Of a DNA stretch of 64,000 bases, positions 34,190 through 45,620 are shown piece after piece. Both the position numbers and the translations under genes were made by a program. Location of the stretch: NCBI GenBank assembly GCA_964017125.1, contig OZ024914.1:23932702-23996701 (forward strand), written 5' to 3'. This stretch comes from Flabesymbios commensalis. Taxonomy: Eukaryota; Annelida; Polychaeta; Terebellida; Flabelligeridae. Below the pieces are notes generated by a model that was not told the origin of the DNA, did not search any database, and saw only the letters and a list, made by a program, of their open reading frames with translations. How positions within the stretch are numbered: position 1 is the stretch's first letter; the number at the start of each line of letters is the position of its first letter.

Positions 34190-35971
34190 TAGGGGAGCGG
34201 CCAACTAGCTAAAAATGCGTATTTTTCGAGTTTAATTAGCCCTCCTGGCATCAGGCTGAAATATGTCTCAAATGAAAGAGGAGACCCCACTGGTAAGTTT
34301 TTGCCCTGTTGGCATTGCTACATCCCGGGGGTCACCATGGCAACGAGGGTGTAAACAAACCCTTTCAAAACCTTCCTAATCCTAATAACTTACCAGTTTC
34401 TCCCATGTAATTTACTTGTTGTCAAAGAAATTCATAACATTTATAACATATCTCCACAATAATTGATTTTCATCGTATAAAATAACAAAATTGTATGCAT
34501 TCTTCACAACAAAAACATAAATTGTATAATTCTGAATGTTTTTCACTTTTAAAGTGTTGCCATGGCAACTGTGTTATTACCAATTATTGTGCTATAACAA
34601 ATGATAATGTTTTCTATGTTACTTTTCATCTACTCAACATAAAAACACAAACAATGTGTCAAATTGAAGATAATTTATTTTTCTTTAACATGGTAGTTTT
34701 AAGATATCAAAATATATAATTACTTTATGCCTTACTAGCATAAAAGCATACGCTATGATGTCAAAAACAACAAGTTGTCACAACCTTCTCAATTCGTGAT
34801 ATATATTACACTTGTAATTACTTACACAAGCTACTATAGTCACTGCGACACCATGATTTAATGGCATTTTTTTTCGTTAGTCGTATGTGTATGTTATATT
34901 GTGCTATGCCGTTGGGGTGTAATAAGATGATTCGTGTTGCACAGCCGGTATTTCTGTTTTGTTCAGAGCGAAAAACACCCTATATCCCCTAGGGTGTGGG
35001 GGTTGCAAAAGAGGTACATGTATTAAACCATGTTTAATGCAGTCTTGGAATTTCCCTTACATGTATCTATATAACATTCCCACATATTTCGCTGATATTG
35101 ATGGCATATCACATAGTTTCTATACGCTTAAACTACACAATAAACAAGGTGTGAAGGTCATCTGAGGTCAAGGTATTTCTGTTTTGTTCAGAGCGAAAAA
35201 CACTCTATATCCCCTAAGGTGTGGGGGTTGCAAAAGAGGTACATGTATTAAACCATGTTTAATGCAGTCTTGGAATTTCCCTTACATGTATCTATATAAC
35301 ATTCCCACATATTTCGCTGATATTGATGGCATATCACATAGTTTCTATACGCATAAACTACACAATAAACAAGGTGTGAAGGTCATCTGAGGTCAAGGTC
35401 AAGGTCATTCAAGGCTACAAAATAAAAACATCGCATATTTTAAATCGAAAAAAATCACATATTTTGACTAAAACTGTTCATTTCTACGAGCATCTGCAGC
35501 TTTAAACTTTATTTATTGATTTTATCGCTATTTTCTTGTTCATTTTCGACTGTTGTGCTCCCCAGGCCATGATCAAAGGCTGATTATATAATCTAAAACC
35601 GATATTTTACCCTTTCCAGCTAATCGAAAATTATCTATAGGCCTACCCACAAACGCGTGTGGGTTGCAATACAAGCTTTATTCATTGCATAATGCTGTCT
35701 TTGACTTTCACGTATCTCTAATATGTTCCGCCATATTTCGGTGTTATCGGTGACATATCAATATTCAAGCATACACTGCACAATCGAGCTGGGAAGGTCG
35801 TTTGAGATCAAGGTCATCTGAGGATCATGTTGATGAAGATGGTAAAGATGTAGAAATGCCAACAGGGCAAAAACTTACTAGTGGGGTCTCCTCTTTCATT
35901 TGAGACATATTTCAGCCTGATGCCAGGAGGGCTAATTAAACTCTAAAAATTAGGGTCCTGGCCGCTCCCCT
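34190..35971. mobile_element. 1.78-kb non-autonomous DNA transposon with ~115-bp TIRs
   Basis: The left end AGGGGAGCGGCC pairs with GGCCGCTCCCCT at the right. The TIRs run inward through GGCTGAAATATGTCTCAAAT to GTTTTTGCCCTGTTGGCAT with few differences. The flanks are TAT/ATT-rich, and a 2-base target duplication (TA or AT) is possible but not certain. There is no transposase: the two 68-codon frames inside (34959, 35184) are copies of one another in an internal tandem repeat. The element is probably young, as the TIRs are well matched. Confidence 0.75.
34947..35396 (+). repeat. 225-bp tandem duplication inside the TIR transposon
   Basis: Two units starting GGTATTTCTGTTTTGTTCAG are nearly identical (few substitutions) and abut exactly. 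A third, much more diverged unit appears at about 35640-35830 (GTGTGGGTTGCAATACAAGC). The end of each unit carries AGGTCATCTGAGGTCA. Confidence 0.85.
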
Positions 35972-36138
35972 ATTATTGTTGGGCCACCGAACAATAAATC
36001 AACATTATTGGGTCGTGTTTACTGGGATGGTGCACCCCACCCCCTTTCCCCCCTCCCACACACACAGCTCTCCCCCTTCTCCAAGTTGGGAAGACAGCCC
36101 AAATATGGTGCTGAGATTGCCAGTGATATTGCATCCCA

Positions 36139-36245
36139 TGCAGCAAACACAAAACATTTGTACAACATTTGCACAACGTCGGCCCAACGTCTTCGACGTT
36201 GACCAACATTGTACAATTGTTATACAATGTTTTGTGTTTACTGGG
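36139..36245. mobile_element. Family B hairpin MITE, full length (107 bp)
   Basis: GCAGCAAACACAAAACATTT at left and AATGTTTTGTGTTTACTGGG at right, with GGCCCAACGTCTTCGACGTT at the centre. It is the best Family B copy in the window. Confidence 0.75.
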
Positions 36246-36713
36246 TGGTTATGTGGTTATACCAGTGTAGGCCCTATTTATATATTAATTATGTGGTTAA
36301 ACATTCATTCAATGCAGTTAATTATATACCTACTGTATCACTGAGCGCTCCATTTGATGCCCTGCGGAGACAATAATAGCATCCCCCCCTTTATAATAAT
36401 AAGTGAGCGCAGAAGTAACATTTTGTTTATTTGTAATATAATTATAAGAGCGGGGACGATCCCACCAGCTGGCGGTAGCGCTTGAACTCTACACGTTAAA
36501 CCAATGCTGGCAAACGTCGCAGATGTTGGGAATTCGAAGGGACATATTTATAAGTATAGATCAGGAAGGTTTTTAACAGCTGTTAACATGTTTAACATGG
36601 GCTAACCATGCTAACTAGTCACACAGAATGGCATAGCGTTGGTACAGTTATAAATGTCATAAGACATTTAAAATTAGGCCAATGCAATGTACAAGTGTAT
36701 CTTCCTGTAGTAA

Positions 36714-36938
36714 GGGGGGCACCATTCTATTTCCAGGGGGGGGGGGCTGGAGTTTTTTTGAAATAAATAATTTCGGGCCAACTCTGCGTTAAATAAATAA
36801 TTTACTTCAAGTACTGTTCTATGTAAACATGTAATAAAATGTGAAATTTTCAGCGCGCCGCTGAGCCCGGTTGAAATAAATAACTTCCCGCGACAAAAAC
36901 TCCAGCCCCCTCCCCTGGATATTGAATGGTGGCCCCCT
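36714..36938. mobile_element. 225-bp TIR element with poly-G/C termini
   Basis: GGGGGGCACCATTC pairs with GAATGGTGGCCCCC, and GGGGCTGGAGTTTTT with AAAAACTCCAGCCCC. Inner AAATAAATAATTTC segments recur. No coding capacity. Confidence 0.6.
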
Positions 36939-37060
36939 AAAAAGAGTGGTTGAGTCAAAGTGTGAGAAATTGACACCTTATATATATATTGATTAAATGT
37001 CCCCGATGTCCGCGCTATCATCGGCTGGACTTTCTTGTGACTATGGTGATTATATGACTA

Positions 37061-37132
37061 CCCAGAAACACTGACTCAAGGTTGGTTCAATGGTGGTCCG
37101 CCGTGCCAGCATTAAACCAACCTTGAGTCATG
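37061..37132. mobile_element. Family A-like short hairpin
   Basis: CCCAGAAACACTGACTCAAG, GGTTGGTTCAATGGTGG and CATTAAACCAACCTTGAGTC form a short, well-paired copy with a small centre. Confidence 0.6.
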
Positions 37133-37295
37133 TGATCACGTAACGATTTGTACTTCATTGCAACCTTTAGCATCGTCAGTTGGGATGTAGTGTCGGCCAT
37201 ACTGATAAGATAACAGAAATAACAGAGTTGTTTGTGGTTGCTATGACGTTTTTTCTTATCTTGTTATCTATTGTTATATATACTGATCTGAAAAT

Positions 37296-37392
37296 CTAAA
37301 AGGCAGTAACTGCTTACTTTTTCAGTAAGGAGTAACAGTCAAAAGACACTGTATACCTGTGAAAAGTAAGCAGTTACTTCGTTTTGCTTTTG
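37296..37392. repeat. Family G hairpin with longer loop
   Basis: AAAAGGCAGTAACTGCTTAC pairs with GTAAGCAGTTACTTCGTTTT across a 40-base loop. Confidence 0.55.
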
Positions 37393-37671
37393 AACGATAA
37401 TATTGCTATTTATTATTATGTGTTCACAAAACACCATTTCAGTGTTCGTGCGCCTATTTTAACATTGACCAGGCGCCTAATTCTGGATGAAAAATATGGT
37501 AACTCTACGATCTTAACTGTTGTGTAAACACCTGGTACAGTTACAATCTACATGTATTTTTAAACTCACGACACATATTTGATTGTGGTAGAATTTACGA
37601 CGATCTCAGAAAATGTCCTAATTTTAATTGCAAAAGGTTTAAGATCTTACCTTCGCCGCACGTTAACATGG

Positions 37672-37923
37672 CTAACCCTTTCAAGCCTGAATTTATCATA
37701 GTCATCTTCATCCACTACAAGCGGCGAATTGCTGTCGCAATTCTCGACTTGTGGTGGATGAAGGATGACTTCAAGTGGGTGGAAAATTAAAGAAAATCAC
37801 CATATATTGATAAATCAGTTTTATGGAAATATTCATTCTAATACCCTTGGTTGTAGGAAAATTAGGTATGTTTTCAGGGATGTAAAATGATGCTTTGATC
37901 CATTGTGAGGGCTTAAAGGGTTA
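37672..37923. mobile_element. Family E hairpin MITE (about 250 bp)
   Basis: CTAACCCTTTCAAGCCTGAA at the left (TTAA mutated to CTAA), GAGGGCTTAAAGGGTTAA at the right. The hairpin is CATCCACTACAAGCGGCGAA / CGACTTGTGGTGGATG. Confidence 0.7.
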
Positions 37924-38789
37924 AGATAACAATGCCTATTTACTAACAGGAAGTGGTTCCTGACATAGATTGTACACATAAAGCACCGCGCGGATAACAG
38001 AAATAGATCCAACTAGGAAATAACTGTGAGCAGAACCAGAATCTGAGAAGTCAACATCACATCAATCAGTTATTGATGCTATTTGGGAGAAGCTTTTGCG
38101 TGGTTCTAATTTAAGAATAGTCTCGGAAATCTTGAAATTTAAAAATATAAAACAAGAACCCTGCGGTTCTGAACATTATTGCATCAGTTATTTTTTGCAT
38201 CAGACTGAAGTTGATATTTAAGCAATGGGTCATGTATTGTAAAATTAAAATTAAAACAAATATATATTTTCCGCCAATAACTGTTTTTGATTTAAAATAA
38301 AAATTACCAAAAAAAATTAGATGCACAAGTGCGATGAGTTTAGTTCACATGATAACAGTGTCGATCCTTGTCTTGAGATGGGTGGGAGATGTTGACCAAT
38401 CAGAGTTTGAGCACGCCTGTCAATCAGCCCTGTCGTTGAACTATCCATATGACAATGATTGTGTCGGCAATACGAATATGATTCGTGTAATAAATATTAT
38501 GATATTATATTCATAGGATAACTACCAAGCCTGTGTGCCTGAAATGGTTAAACATGCTCCAATAAACTATTCCGACTTTCATTCATGGCTAGATTTCCAC
38601 TGGGGGGGGGGTATTGGACATCAAAATAAGCTGAACAATACAAAAAAAAAATCTTCTGTAGAAAGCTATGTTCGTAAACTCAACTCAATTTATACATGTA
38701 CGTGACTCATAATATATTATTGCCACTATTATAAAAAACGTCGTCCCCATGTCTGAGATACGCGGTTGGTCAATCAATCTGATCCACTG

Positions 38790-38930
38790 TCATGGCTATA
38801 TATCTTCACTGCTTATCGCGGACCGCAGCACAAAAATATAAAAACTTTTGCAGTTCTAGTCTATGGACATGTGTACATCATATCGTCATATTAAAAAGCA
38901 AAAATAAAATCACCTATTTTTTATGATTTT
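38790..38930 (+). repeat. Interspersed repeat shared with 20050-20190
   Basis: Carries CGCAGCACAAAAATATAAAA, CTTTTGCAGTTCTAGTCTAT and TACATCATATCGTCATAT. The two copies are about 85-90% alike by eye. Confidence 0.55.
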
Positions 38931-38984
38931 AGCCTGATTGAGTCCCTATAAGTTTCACATACCACTTTGTTGTAGATGTCGTTT

Positions 38985-39050
38985 TAACACTGGGACAACG
39001 TTGTAGAGGTAGACCAGCATGAAACCAGCATTGAATAACATGTGTGTAAT
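38985..39050. mobile_element. Family A MITE remnant
   Basis: Only ACACTGGGACAACGTTGTAG, ACCAGCATGAAACCAGCATT and the damaged end ACATGTGTGTAATTTGTTG can be matched. Confidence 0.35.
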
Positions 39051-39599
39051 TTGTTGCATAAATAATCAACTGCACAGATCCGTCTGCTGAGAAAACATTC
39101 CTCAGTTCCCAGACTTTTAACACAAACAACAAGTTAATAACCTACATTCGAAATGTAGGATGTGATGATTATCTACTTTCAGAAACACACAGTCCGAGAG
39201 TAATTTATTGAATAAATATATTTTTTCAAATACTTATTTGATAATCGTATCAGCAATCAATCCATGTGGTTCGCATAAGCGTGGTACGCGACGACCAACT
39301 TGGGCATTGGTTTACTGTCAGCGTCACATGTTCACTGAGAATGCGCGCGCATTTTCCCATGCCCGCGCCAACCCTGTGACTGTGTCGTGTAGCAGCTATT
39401 ATGACTGAAATACCCTAACAAAATATAATGGCGATGGTACTCAATCGGATATTCCGACGATTTAGGAGTTCAATATTTGGTTTAATAAAATTATTAGCAG
39501 CATTTCATACATTTTGGAATCAGCAGCTCGTTTTCTGTCATAGGCATACTGCAATTAAACACGTTGTTGGCATGTTTTGAATCATTGAATGCTGGAACT

Positions 39600-39790
39600 G
39601 TGGGAACCTGCGGCTCACCGTTCGGGCTGGTTCGGGCGTCTCCGACCTCTGACGAGAGGCGGTGGCCCGCGCCGCATCAGACGATGCGCGTCACTCACTC
39701 CCAGGCCGCCGAGTCGAGCAGACGTCTCGGCTAGACTCAAGCGCCAAGCCGCTGGCTAGGTTGTCACGTTCTGCGTGGAAATGTGTGCAC
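39600..39790. other. GC-rich, CpG-rich island
   Basis: About 190 bases much richer in G+C and CpG than the surroundings (for example GGTGGCCCGCGCCGCATCAG). It could be a repeat head or a promoter island. No exon, tRNA or rRNA identity was recognised. Confidence 0.35.
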
Positions 39791-39959
39791 TAACGTTACT
39801 ACAATGTCTAGACTAAATAAATGAGAATGAGCTGGAAAACGATTTAACCAAGTTATTTGTGTTCCGTCGTCCCGACGAGAATGAAGTGAAGTGAGATGGG
39901 ACTTGTTCCACTAATCCCCTACTAGTGACTAGCCCTACACTCACAAAACTTCCTACTCT

Positions 39960-40275
39960 TCTAACAACGCTGAGGGTAGTGGTTAGCACCGCTGCCTTTC
40001 ACGCCAGAGTTCGGGGTTCGGTTCCCGGTCTCGGCGGTTTGAAAGAAACAAAAATGTTTCTTCCCCATCCACGTGTCAAAGTCAGTATTGTGGGGAGCCT
40101 TCGTGACCGAGAGGTAGCTTGCTCGGCCTCAGACCGCCAGGGCTCGAATTATGAGTCCTGTGTCTGGAGGACAGTGTCATCTCAATCATCTCACCATCAC
40201 CAGGAGTTTATCCTGGCCCAGCTTAGCCTATATGTGCATAAAGGTGGCCTAAAGCCCTATTCATTTCATTTTCTA
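39960..40275 (+). mobile_element. tRNA-derived SINE, possibly two heads
   Basis: First head: A-box-like GTAGTGGTTAGCACCGCTG and B-box GGGTTCGGTTCCCGGTC, the usual tRNA-like spacing. A second tRNA-like segment follows from 40096 (GTGACCGAGAGGTAGCTTGC, GGGCTCGAATTATGAGTCC). The body then ends TAAAGCCCTATTCATTTCAT with no long poly-A. The 156-codon frame over this region is therefore not a gene. Confidence 0.65.
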
Positions 40276-40914
40276 ACAATGCTGAATACTCCTGTGAAAC
40301 TATTAAATCCAGCGATAAACATCTCACAATTTCACAGCGTGGTCCGTAATGGTCACATAGGCCTACACATGTACTGGCGGAACTATTTAGGTTAAACCGG
40401 CACTAAACTCACGCCAGGCGGTTCAATATTGATATAGTGGCAGCGCTGATATGAATATTCTTTTACTGTGATATTTTGTTGGCTTGGAAATATAGACTTT
40501 TTTTCAAGAAACTCTAAAAAGACTTAGACTGGTAATGAGCGGGCGATCTGTGATTTAAAAATCTAAAACTAATCAGCTGATCAATGTTAGGCCTATATAT
40601 ATTGCCAAAATGGTGATTCGCACGCCATTAGGCCTACTGCCATTACTTCCCTCGCCACGGGTGAGAGTGTATTTCTACCCCTGTGGTACAGGCCTACCCC
40701 CAGAAAATTTTGAAAAAATTGGCGTAGCATGAGTGTATTCTGAGGCACTTGAGACTTGGTCCGCTGCAAGTTTACAGTTTAGGCTTCTTTTCAGTTCTGG
40801 ACGATCATCGCCCCGCCGGACCGTTGCTAGGATGTCAATTACTGACCCTGGATACAAATTACTGGTCTCAGGTCGGCTTTAAATCCTTCAATGTGTATAC
40901 ACCACACAGCGACC

Positions 40915-40995
40915 ACGAGACAATGACCCAATGCAGGTTTAATGCTGGACCATAGTCAACAACGCTGATACAACACTGAGCCAGCATTGGATCAT
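40915..40995. mobile_element. Family A hairpin MITE, partial
   Basis: CACGAGACAATGACCCAATG, AGGTTTAATGCTGGACCATA, CACTGAGCCAGCATTGGATC. The termini are lost. Confidence 0.55.
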
Positions 40996-41389
40996 CGCCA
41001 TCACTCGGAATAAGCAATAATATAATTACCATATAACAACATACAGTGATGGATTTGTGCTTGCAGGGAAATAAATTGTCATTTGCTCAATTTTCTAGCT
41101 AGAAGATTATATATCGTATCAATCTGGGCTAGTTTTAGTTGAAAAGAACAAATCTGTCCTTTTTAATCCTTAGATATTTAAAAATAAAAAGATTTAATCC
41201 ACAGTCAGTAGCTTGTCATGGCACAGTGTAGCCTATTACATAATCGCAGGTGGGTACGCCAACAGGAGATGCGGCTCAGTGCTGTGACAGGAGGCATGAC
41301 AGTGTGTACAGGATGATAGGCCTACCACAGACCTGTCTGTATGCAAGTATGTACGCTGGAAGGTGCACTATCCCAGCGTTTTCTCCTCT

Positions 41390-41452
41390 GCAAAGGCAGT
41401 ATTTACTTACTTGTAAAGTGAGCAGATACTGCATTTTTGTTCCACACGGCAT
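41390..41452. repeat. Family G hairpin
   Basis: TGCAAAGGCAGTATTTACTT and AAAGTGAGCAGATACTGCAT in inverted arrangement. Confidence 0.5.
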
Positions 41453-41508
41453 TTCGTTATCACGTGGTTGCCAGCAACGGACCCACGAGCGGACCCTATC
41501 AGGAATAG

Positions 41509-41618
41509 CCCAGCAAACACGAGGCGCTGACCCAGTGTTGTTTTAATGTTAGCCCGACGTCGAAGATGGCGGGCCAACATTTAAACTACATTGGGTCAAT
41601 TTATCGTGTCTGCTGGGA
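41509..41618. mobile_element. Family A hairpin MITE, full length (110 bp)
   Basis: CCCAGCAAACACGAGGCGCT at left and ATCGTGTCTGCTGGGA at right, with CCCGACGTCGAAGATGGCGGG at the centre. This copy best defines the family termini. It is followed directly by a partial copy (41630-41685). Confidence 0.8.
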
Positions 41619-42417
41619 GGACACTTCCGCGACGTTGGCCCAGCATTGAAACACTACTGGATCAATGTGAGCTGTTTTTTGGTCTATTTCTCTAGCGATG
41701 TGATTGACCCAGATAACGTGTGCGTGATTGGGCAAGGAAGGCTATCTCGTCCAATGGTTTGCCGAAGATGTAGGTCAGCCTCATTAAGAATTTTTTTCAC
41801 CATGCTTGTGGCCGTGGTGTCAGATGCTATTGAGACCCATGGTTAGATTTTAAAAGGCAATATGTATCATTGCAAAATATTGTATCGATATCATAATATA
41901 TTTGCTTTGGAAAGTAGTTTATCTGCTAGCTTTCCCTAGTTTTAAACTCTCATCGTGGTGGTTTCTTAAGATTATATAGGCCTAGTCTTATCCTAAGGTA
42001 GGCATTGTTCTCAGTAAAATCTACTGGCTATCTACAGGGTATAAATCAATGGCCCACCACACAGCTCAAAATTTCGAGGCCTCTAACTGTCGTAAAATTG
42101 ACGATGGAAATCCTAATAACTAATACAGATATTTATGCTTATTCAGAAACAACGTTTTGTTGGCCTACTGTAGGCTATGGAATGCCAGAAAACTGAACCT
42201 ATGCGTTTTGCCGTATCTGAGAAGATGTGAGTGATAGTCATTTCGGACACACATTATATGGCCACAAAAAAACAGTGCCCAGAATCCGTTTTGTAAACCA
42301 TATTAAAACATTATTGGAATGAGTTCCAATAATGTAAAAATGTATTTGTGTGCTTTTATACAATAATAATGTATATTTTGGTAACCGAGAATAATTCTTT
42401 CACATATTCGCGCGTCG

Positions 42418-42712
42418 GCAGCTCAATGTTGGCGAAACACTGGGACATCATCTACGATGCTGGTCTGGGATAGCGTGAAGCCATCATTTGCTGAATGATG
42501 ATTGACCAAGCCCTTTACAATCAAATGAGATGTGCGCCCAATTAAAATTGTGCTCGCTACGGCGACACAAAACTTCAAGTGCATGGTGAAAAATACTCTG
42601 ACATAATATGTCTAATTCGAGATCAAAGATTACAGTGATTTTTGGCCGGCTTATAAAAAGGATTTAACATGTTTAAAACGGATTCGTGTTGAGCGCTGAA
42701 ACTATCACATCT
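42418..42712. repeat. Left edge of the segmental duplication (end of a missing unit)
   Basis: AGCGTGAAGCCATCATTTGC, then AATGATGATTGACC, then TGTGCTCGCTACGGCG match the tail of the repeated unit at 50280-50830 and 56790-57340. The array therefore once extended further left. The Family D and E insertions present in the other tails are absent here. Confidence 0.6.
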
Positions 42713-42978
42713 TTAACCGCGGGTCACGATTATATTTGTTTTTTCTTCTTCCTCTTCTTCCGAATATATTAAATACCAGCTTTCAAACATGTAAAAAGAT
42801 AACGTGAAATCAATCAGCAAAATTTCAAAAGCGTTGACCTTCATTTTTTCTAATCTGAATAATTTTCACCCAATTTAGAATTATAATTTTCACTCACTTG
42901 AACTTGTGTCTAGCTGACGCGATTCACAAGTTCAAGTGAGTGAAAATTCGAAATAAATATTTTGCGGGGAAAGAGTAA
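42713..42978. mobile_element. Family C-like hairpin MITE variant
   Basis: TTAACCGCGGGTCACGATTA start, AAAGATAACGTGAAATCAAT body, then the hairpin CACTCACTTGAACTTGTGTC / CACAAGTTCAAGTGAGTG, ending AAAGAGTAAC. Confidence 0.6.
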
Positions 42979-43627
42979 CATTACGGTTAATCCTCTCCAG
43001 GATGAGGGGGGGGGGGTGGTACTTGACCCTTGTCCTCCTAGGTCCCCTATATAAACGGTTTCAAATAATAGTGCGGAAACTAGTCGACTATTTTGTGGTA
43101 ACGTTGATAGATTCGCATATTTTTTTTTTATTTCTCACTTTCTGAGATACATATTTTCATATTTTCGTCATTTTCATATTTTCTGTAAATTGATTAATTA
43201 AGTTAGCAATTCCAGCTTGAAATGGCTTCTTATTAAATATTAACAAACCATTCCGCGTGAGAAGGGTTAGCATTTCCTTGATGAGACCATGATGATGGGA
43301 CGTATACATACGTATACCGTAATCACGGTAATCGTATCTGACATTGTCAAATAGGAGTGCCAGTCGCGGTGGCTCATCCGGTTCTGATTTGAACTCTTAA
43401 TCTAGAAGACTCGGACCTCTCACTGAAACGGTGCACACTCGTACAGTCTACAAGCTGTTCAAAGACTTGGGGTGTGTGGAGTGCGATATAAGGACCCTTG
43501 AAGCGTTGTTAAAACAGCTAGGAAAAGTCCCGTGCATGCCCGGGGTTCCCTTTTTAGCGATATTACCACAACTTGCAGAAATAATATATGAATAAATGTC
43601 CTGATTCTTAAAAGTCACTGTCATTTA

Positions 43628-43844
43628 ATTCTTTACCCGCCAAATTATTCAATCTGAATTTTCACCCACTTGAGGTTGCGTCGCGCTGACGCGATCCGCA
43701 ACTTCAAGTGAGTGAAAATTATTCAGATTTAAAAAAAAAACTTTTTTCAAATATTCCTGATTGATGTCACATTTTATCTTTAACATGTTTAAAAGGTGGT
43801 ACTTAAAACCCAAATATATGCGACACCGGCGGTTAAAGGGTTAA
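43628..43844. mobile_element. Family C TTAA hairpin MITE, reverse orientation
   Basis: TTTACCCGCCAAATTATTCA at left, hairpin CACTTGAGGTTGCGTCGCGC / GCAACTTCAAGTGAGTG, right end GCGACACCGGCGGTTAAAGG then GTTAA. Confidence 0.7.
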
Positions 43845-44276
43845 AAAAAGTCACCGACCTGAAGGTGTGTCTCCCTACCGTGACCCACATATTTTTCAGA
43901 ATAGACTATAATATCCATTGATGTCAGATCTAAGCAGATGCTGAACATTTTACTATGTTTCTGACTAATAATTGTTTGTAAAGGCATATACCAAACCGTA
44001 TGGAGACTTAACCTGTCAAGTAGAATAATCAGTGGCGTCTAATCGTTAACCTCGCCGCGAAGAACGTCAAAAATCGTATTGGCCAAGATTTATTGAACAC
44101 TAAATATCACATTAACTGTGGTGAATGATTTTCGGTTCAAAAGCTAGTCTCTATAACCAGATAACATGTAGTAATTTTTGTATTTATTGTCGCCCCCTTA
44201 TCAACTTATTAATTCGTCTAATATTATCACATTTGCATGTCAAAATATTGGTCTAACTTCTAAAAAAAACTATTAA

Positions 44277-44757
44277 CCCGTTGAACACGATATTATTATG
44301 CTACTGCTCCGTTTCTGAAACAAGATTATTTTATGACGTCATAGTTATCTCATGCAATCAAACCCGGAGATCTCCGGGCCTCGTATCTGAATAGACTCCC
44401 TAAATCACGGAGATCTCCGGGGCTCATCACAAACGGGTTAAAACACGATATTATTATGCTACTGATCTGTTTCTGAAACGAGATTATTTTATGACGTCAT
44501 AGTTATCTCATGCAATCAGACCCGGAGATCTCCGGGCCTCGTATCTGAATAGACTCCATAAATCACGGAGATCTCCGGGGCTCATCACAAACGGGTTAAA
44601 ACACGATATTATTATGCTACTGCTCTGTTTCTGAAACGAGATTATTTTATGACGTCATAGTTATCTCATGCAATCAGACCCGGAGATATCCGGGCCTCGT
44701 ATCTGAATAGACTCCCTAAATCACGGAGATCTCCGGGGCTCATCACAAACGGGTTAA
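44277..44757 (+). repeat. Three tandem 158-bp copies of a TTAA element (Family F)
   Basis: CACGATATTATTATGCTACT starts recur at 44286, 44444 and 44602 (period exactly 158). Each unit contains CCCGGAGATCTCCGGG, a perfect palindrome, then ATCACGGAGATCTCCGGGG and ends CACAAACGGGTTAA. The first unit starts TTAACCCGTTG; the internal joins are GGGTTAAAACACG, so the left inverted terminus is missing at each join. Confidence 0.85.
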
Positions 44758-44840
44758 CCTACAAAAACCGGAGCACATATAACAGACATTTTTATGTAGT
44801 GTGTCAAATGGCAAACATTTCTGTAAAGTAGAACCAGGGC

Positions 44841-44947
44841 CCGTATTCTCGTACAAGTTACGATATATCGTAGGCTTCAGATTGGTCAAGGTGGTCATCT
44901 CGACCAGTCCGAAGCCAACGATATATCGTAACTTGTACGAGAATACA
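44841..44947. repeat. Large palindrome with ACGATATATCGT arms
   Basis: CCGTATTCTCGTACAAGTTA pairs with AACTTGTACGAGAATAC, and ACGATATATCGTAGGCTTC with GAAGCCAACGATATATCGT. It is a foldback element inside X copy 1; not found in X copy 3. Confidence 0.7.
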
Positions 44948-45085
44948 AGCCCCTTGCACAAGCCCTGTGCACTAGGATGTGGCACTAAATTATTCGTTTT
45001 TAATGTAAAATAAATTGTAGTTATATGTATGCACATAATCATTTGGTTTAAAGTTTAAAGTATAGTTTGGAACGTTGGCTCAACC

Positions 45086-45311
45086 TTAACCTTTACATTT
45101 TACAACTGTGAAATATTTTTGTCACCAACCATGAAGACCAAAAAAGTTTTTTTTCAATTTGAAGTCATTACAAATGTCATAGTTAACTCTTTCCGCTTCA
45201 TATGAAAACCTATGTTATCGGTCTACGGCCATTAGAAATATGTCACCTTAGACGTCAGAATCAGATGTCTATAGACGTCTATAAAAACGGTCCTCGCACT
45301 GAAAAGATTAA
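45086..45311. mobile_element. Family D MITE, diverged
   Basis: CTTAACCTTTACATTTTACA left, ACCATGAAGACC body, GGTCCTCGCACTGAAAAG then ATTAA right. The orthologous copy in X3 is at about 58775-58993. Confidence 0.55.
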
Positions 45312-45369
45312 TCAATATATTCTCGCTGTCAACATACATGTATCATTCCACGTTTTGTGGTTGCTGATC

Positions 45370-45450
45370 CGGCAGACTGGAGATGTTGACCCAATGTTGA
45401 TTAAATGCTGCCCACCGTCTGCGACGCTGGGCCAACAGTAAACAAACATT
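45370..45450. mobile_element. Family A hairpin MITE
   Basis: AGATGTTGACCCAATGTTGA, CCACCGTCTGCGACGCTGGG. The duplicate at 59049-59130 carries the same truncated ends, so it was inserted before the duplication. Confidence 0.6.
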
Positions 45451-45620
45451 CGTATCGTTGATTAGAGGCACGTATCCCCTGAAAGGCAGGTCTCCCGAAA
45501 TGACTCATCTCACGGCTTCTAATAAACACAAGTTATGAGCAGTGATGAATGATTGGGTTTGCTCTGCATAATGTGCCACAGCCGTACTCTCGACAAGTAA
45601 GTCACCCATGGGTGGAGTGA

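Larger units (their letters stand above)
42713..45620 (+). repeat. Segmental duplication, X segment copy 1
   Basis: Matches 57580-59280. Shared landmarks include ACTTGGGGTGTGTGGAGT, AGGACCCTTGAAGCGTT, CGGTGGCTCAT(C/A)CGGTT, GACTGGAGATGTTGACCCAA and TCACGGCTTCTAATAAACA. It holds a Family C-like element at its start, another Family C copy, the 158-bp tandem array, a palindrome and a Family D copy, each also reported separately. No gene is recognised in it. Confidence 0.75.

Noticed and set aside
34959-35390. Two 68-codon Cys-containing frames, nearly identical
   Set aside because: They are the two units of the 225-bp tandem duplication within a TIR transposon and have no other coding support.
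39925-40395. 156-codon + frame
   Set aside because: It runs across a tRNA-derived SINE with A and B boxes; the protein has no domain and the frame is chance.
44277-44757. CRISPR-like array
   Set aside because: The three 158-bp units are contiguous with no spacers, and the context is animal DNA.
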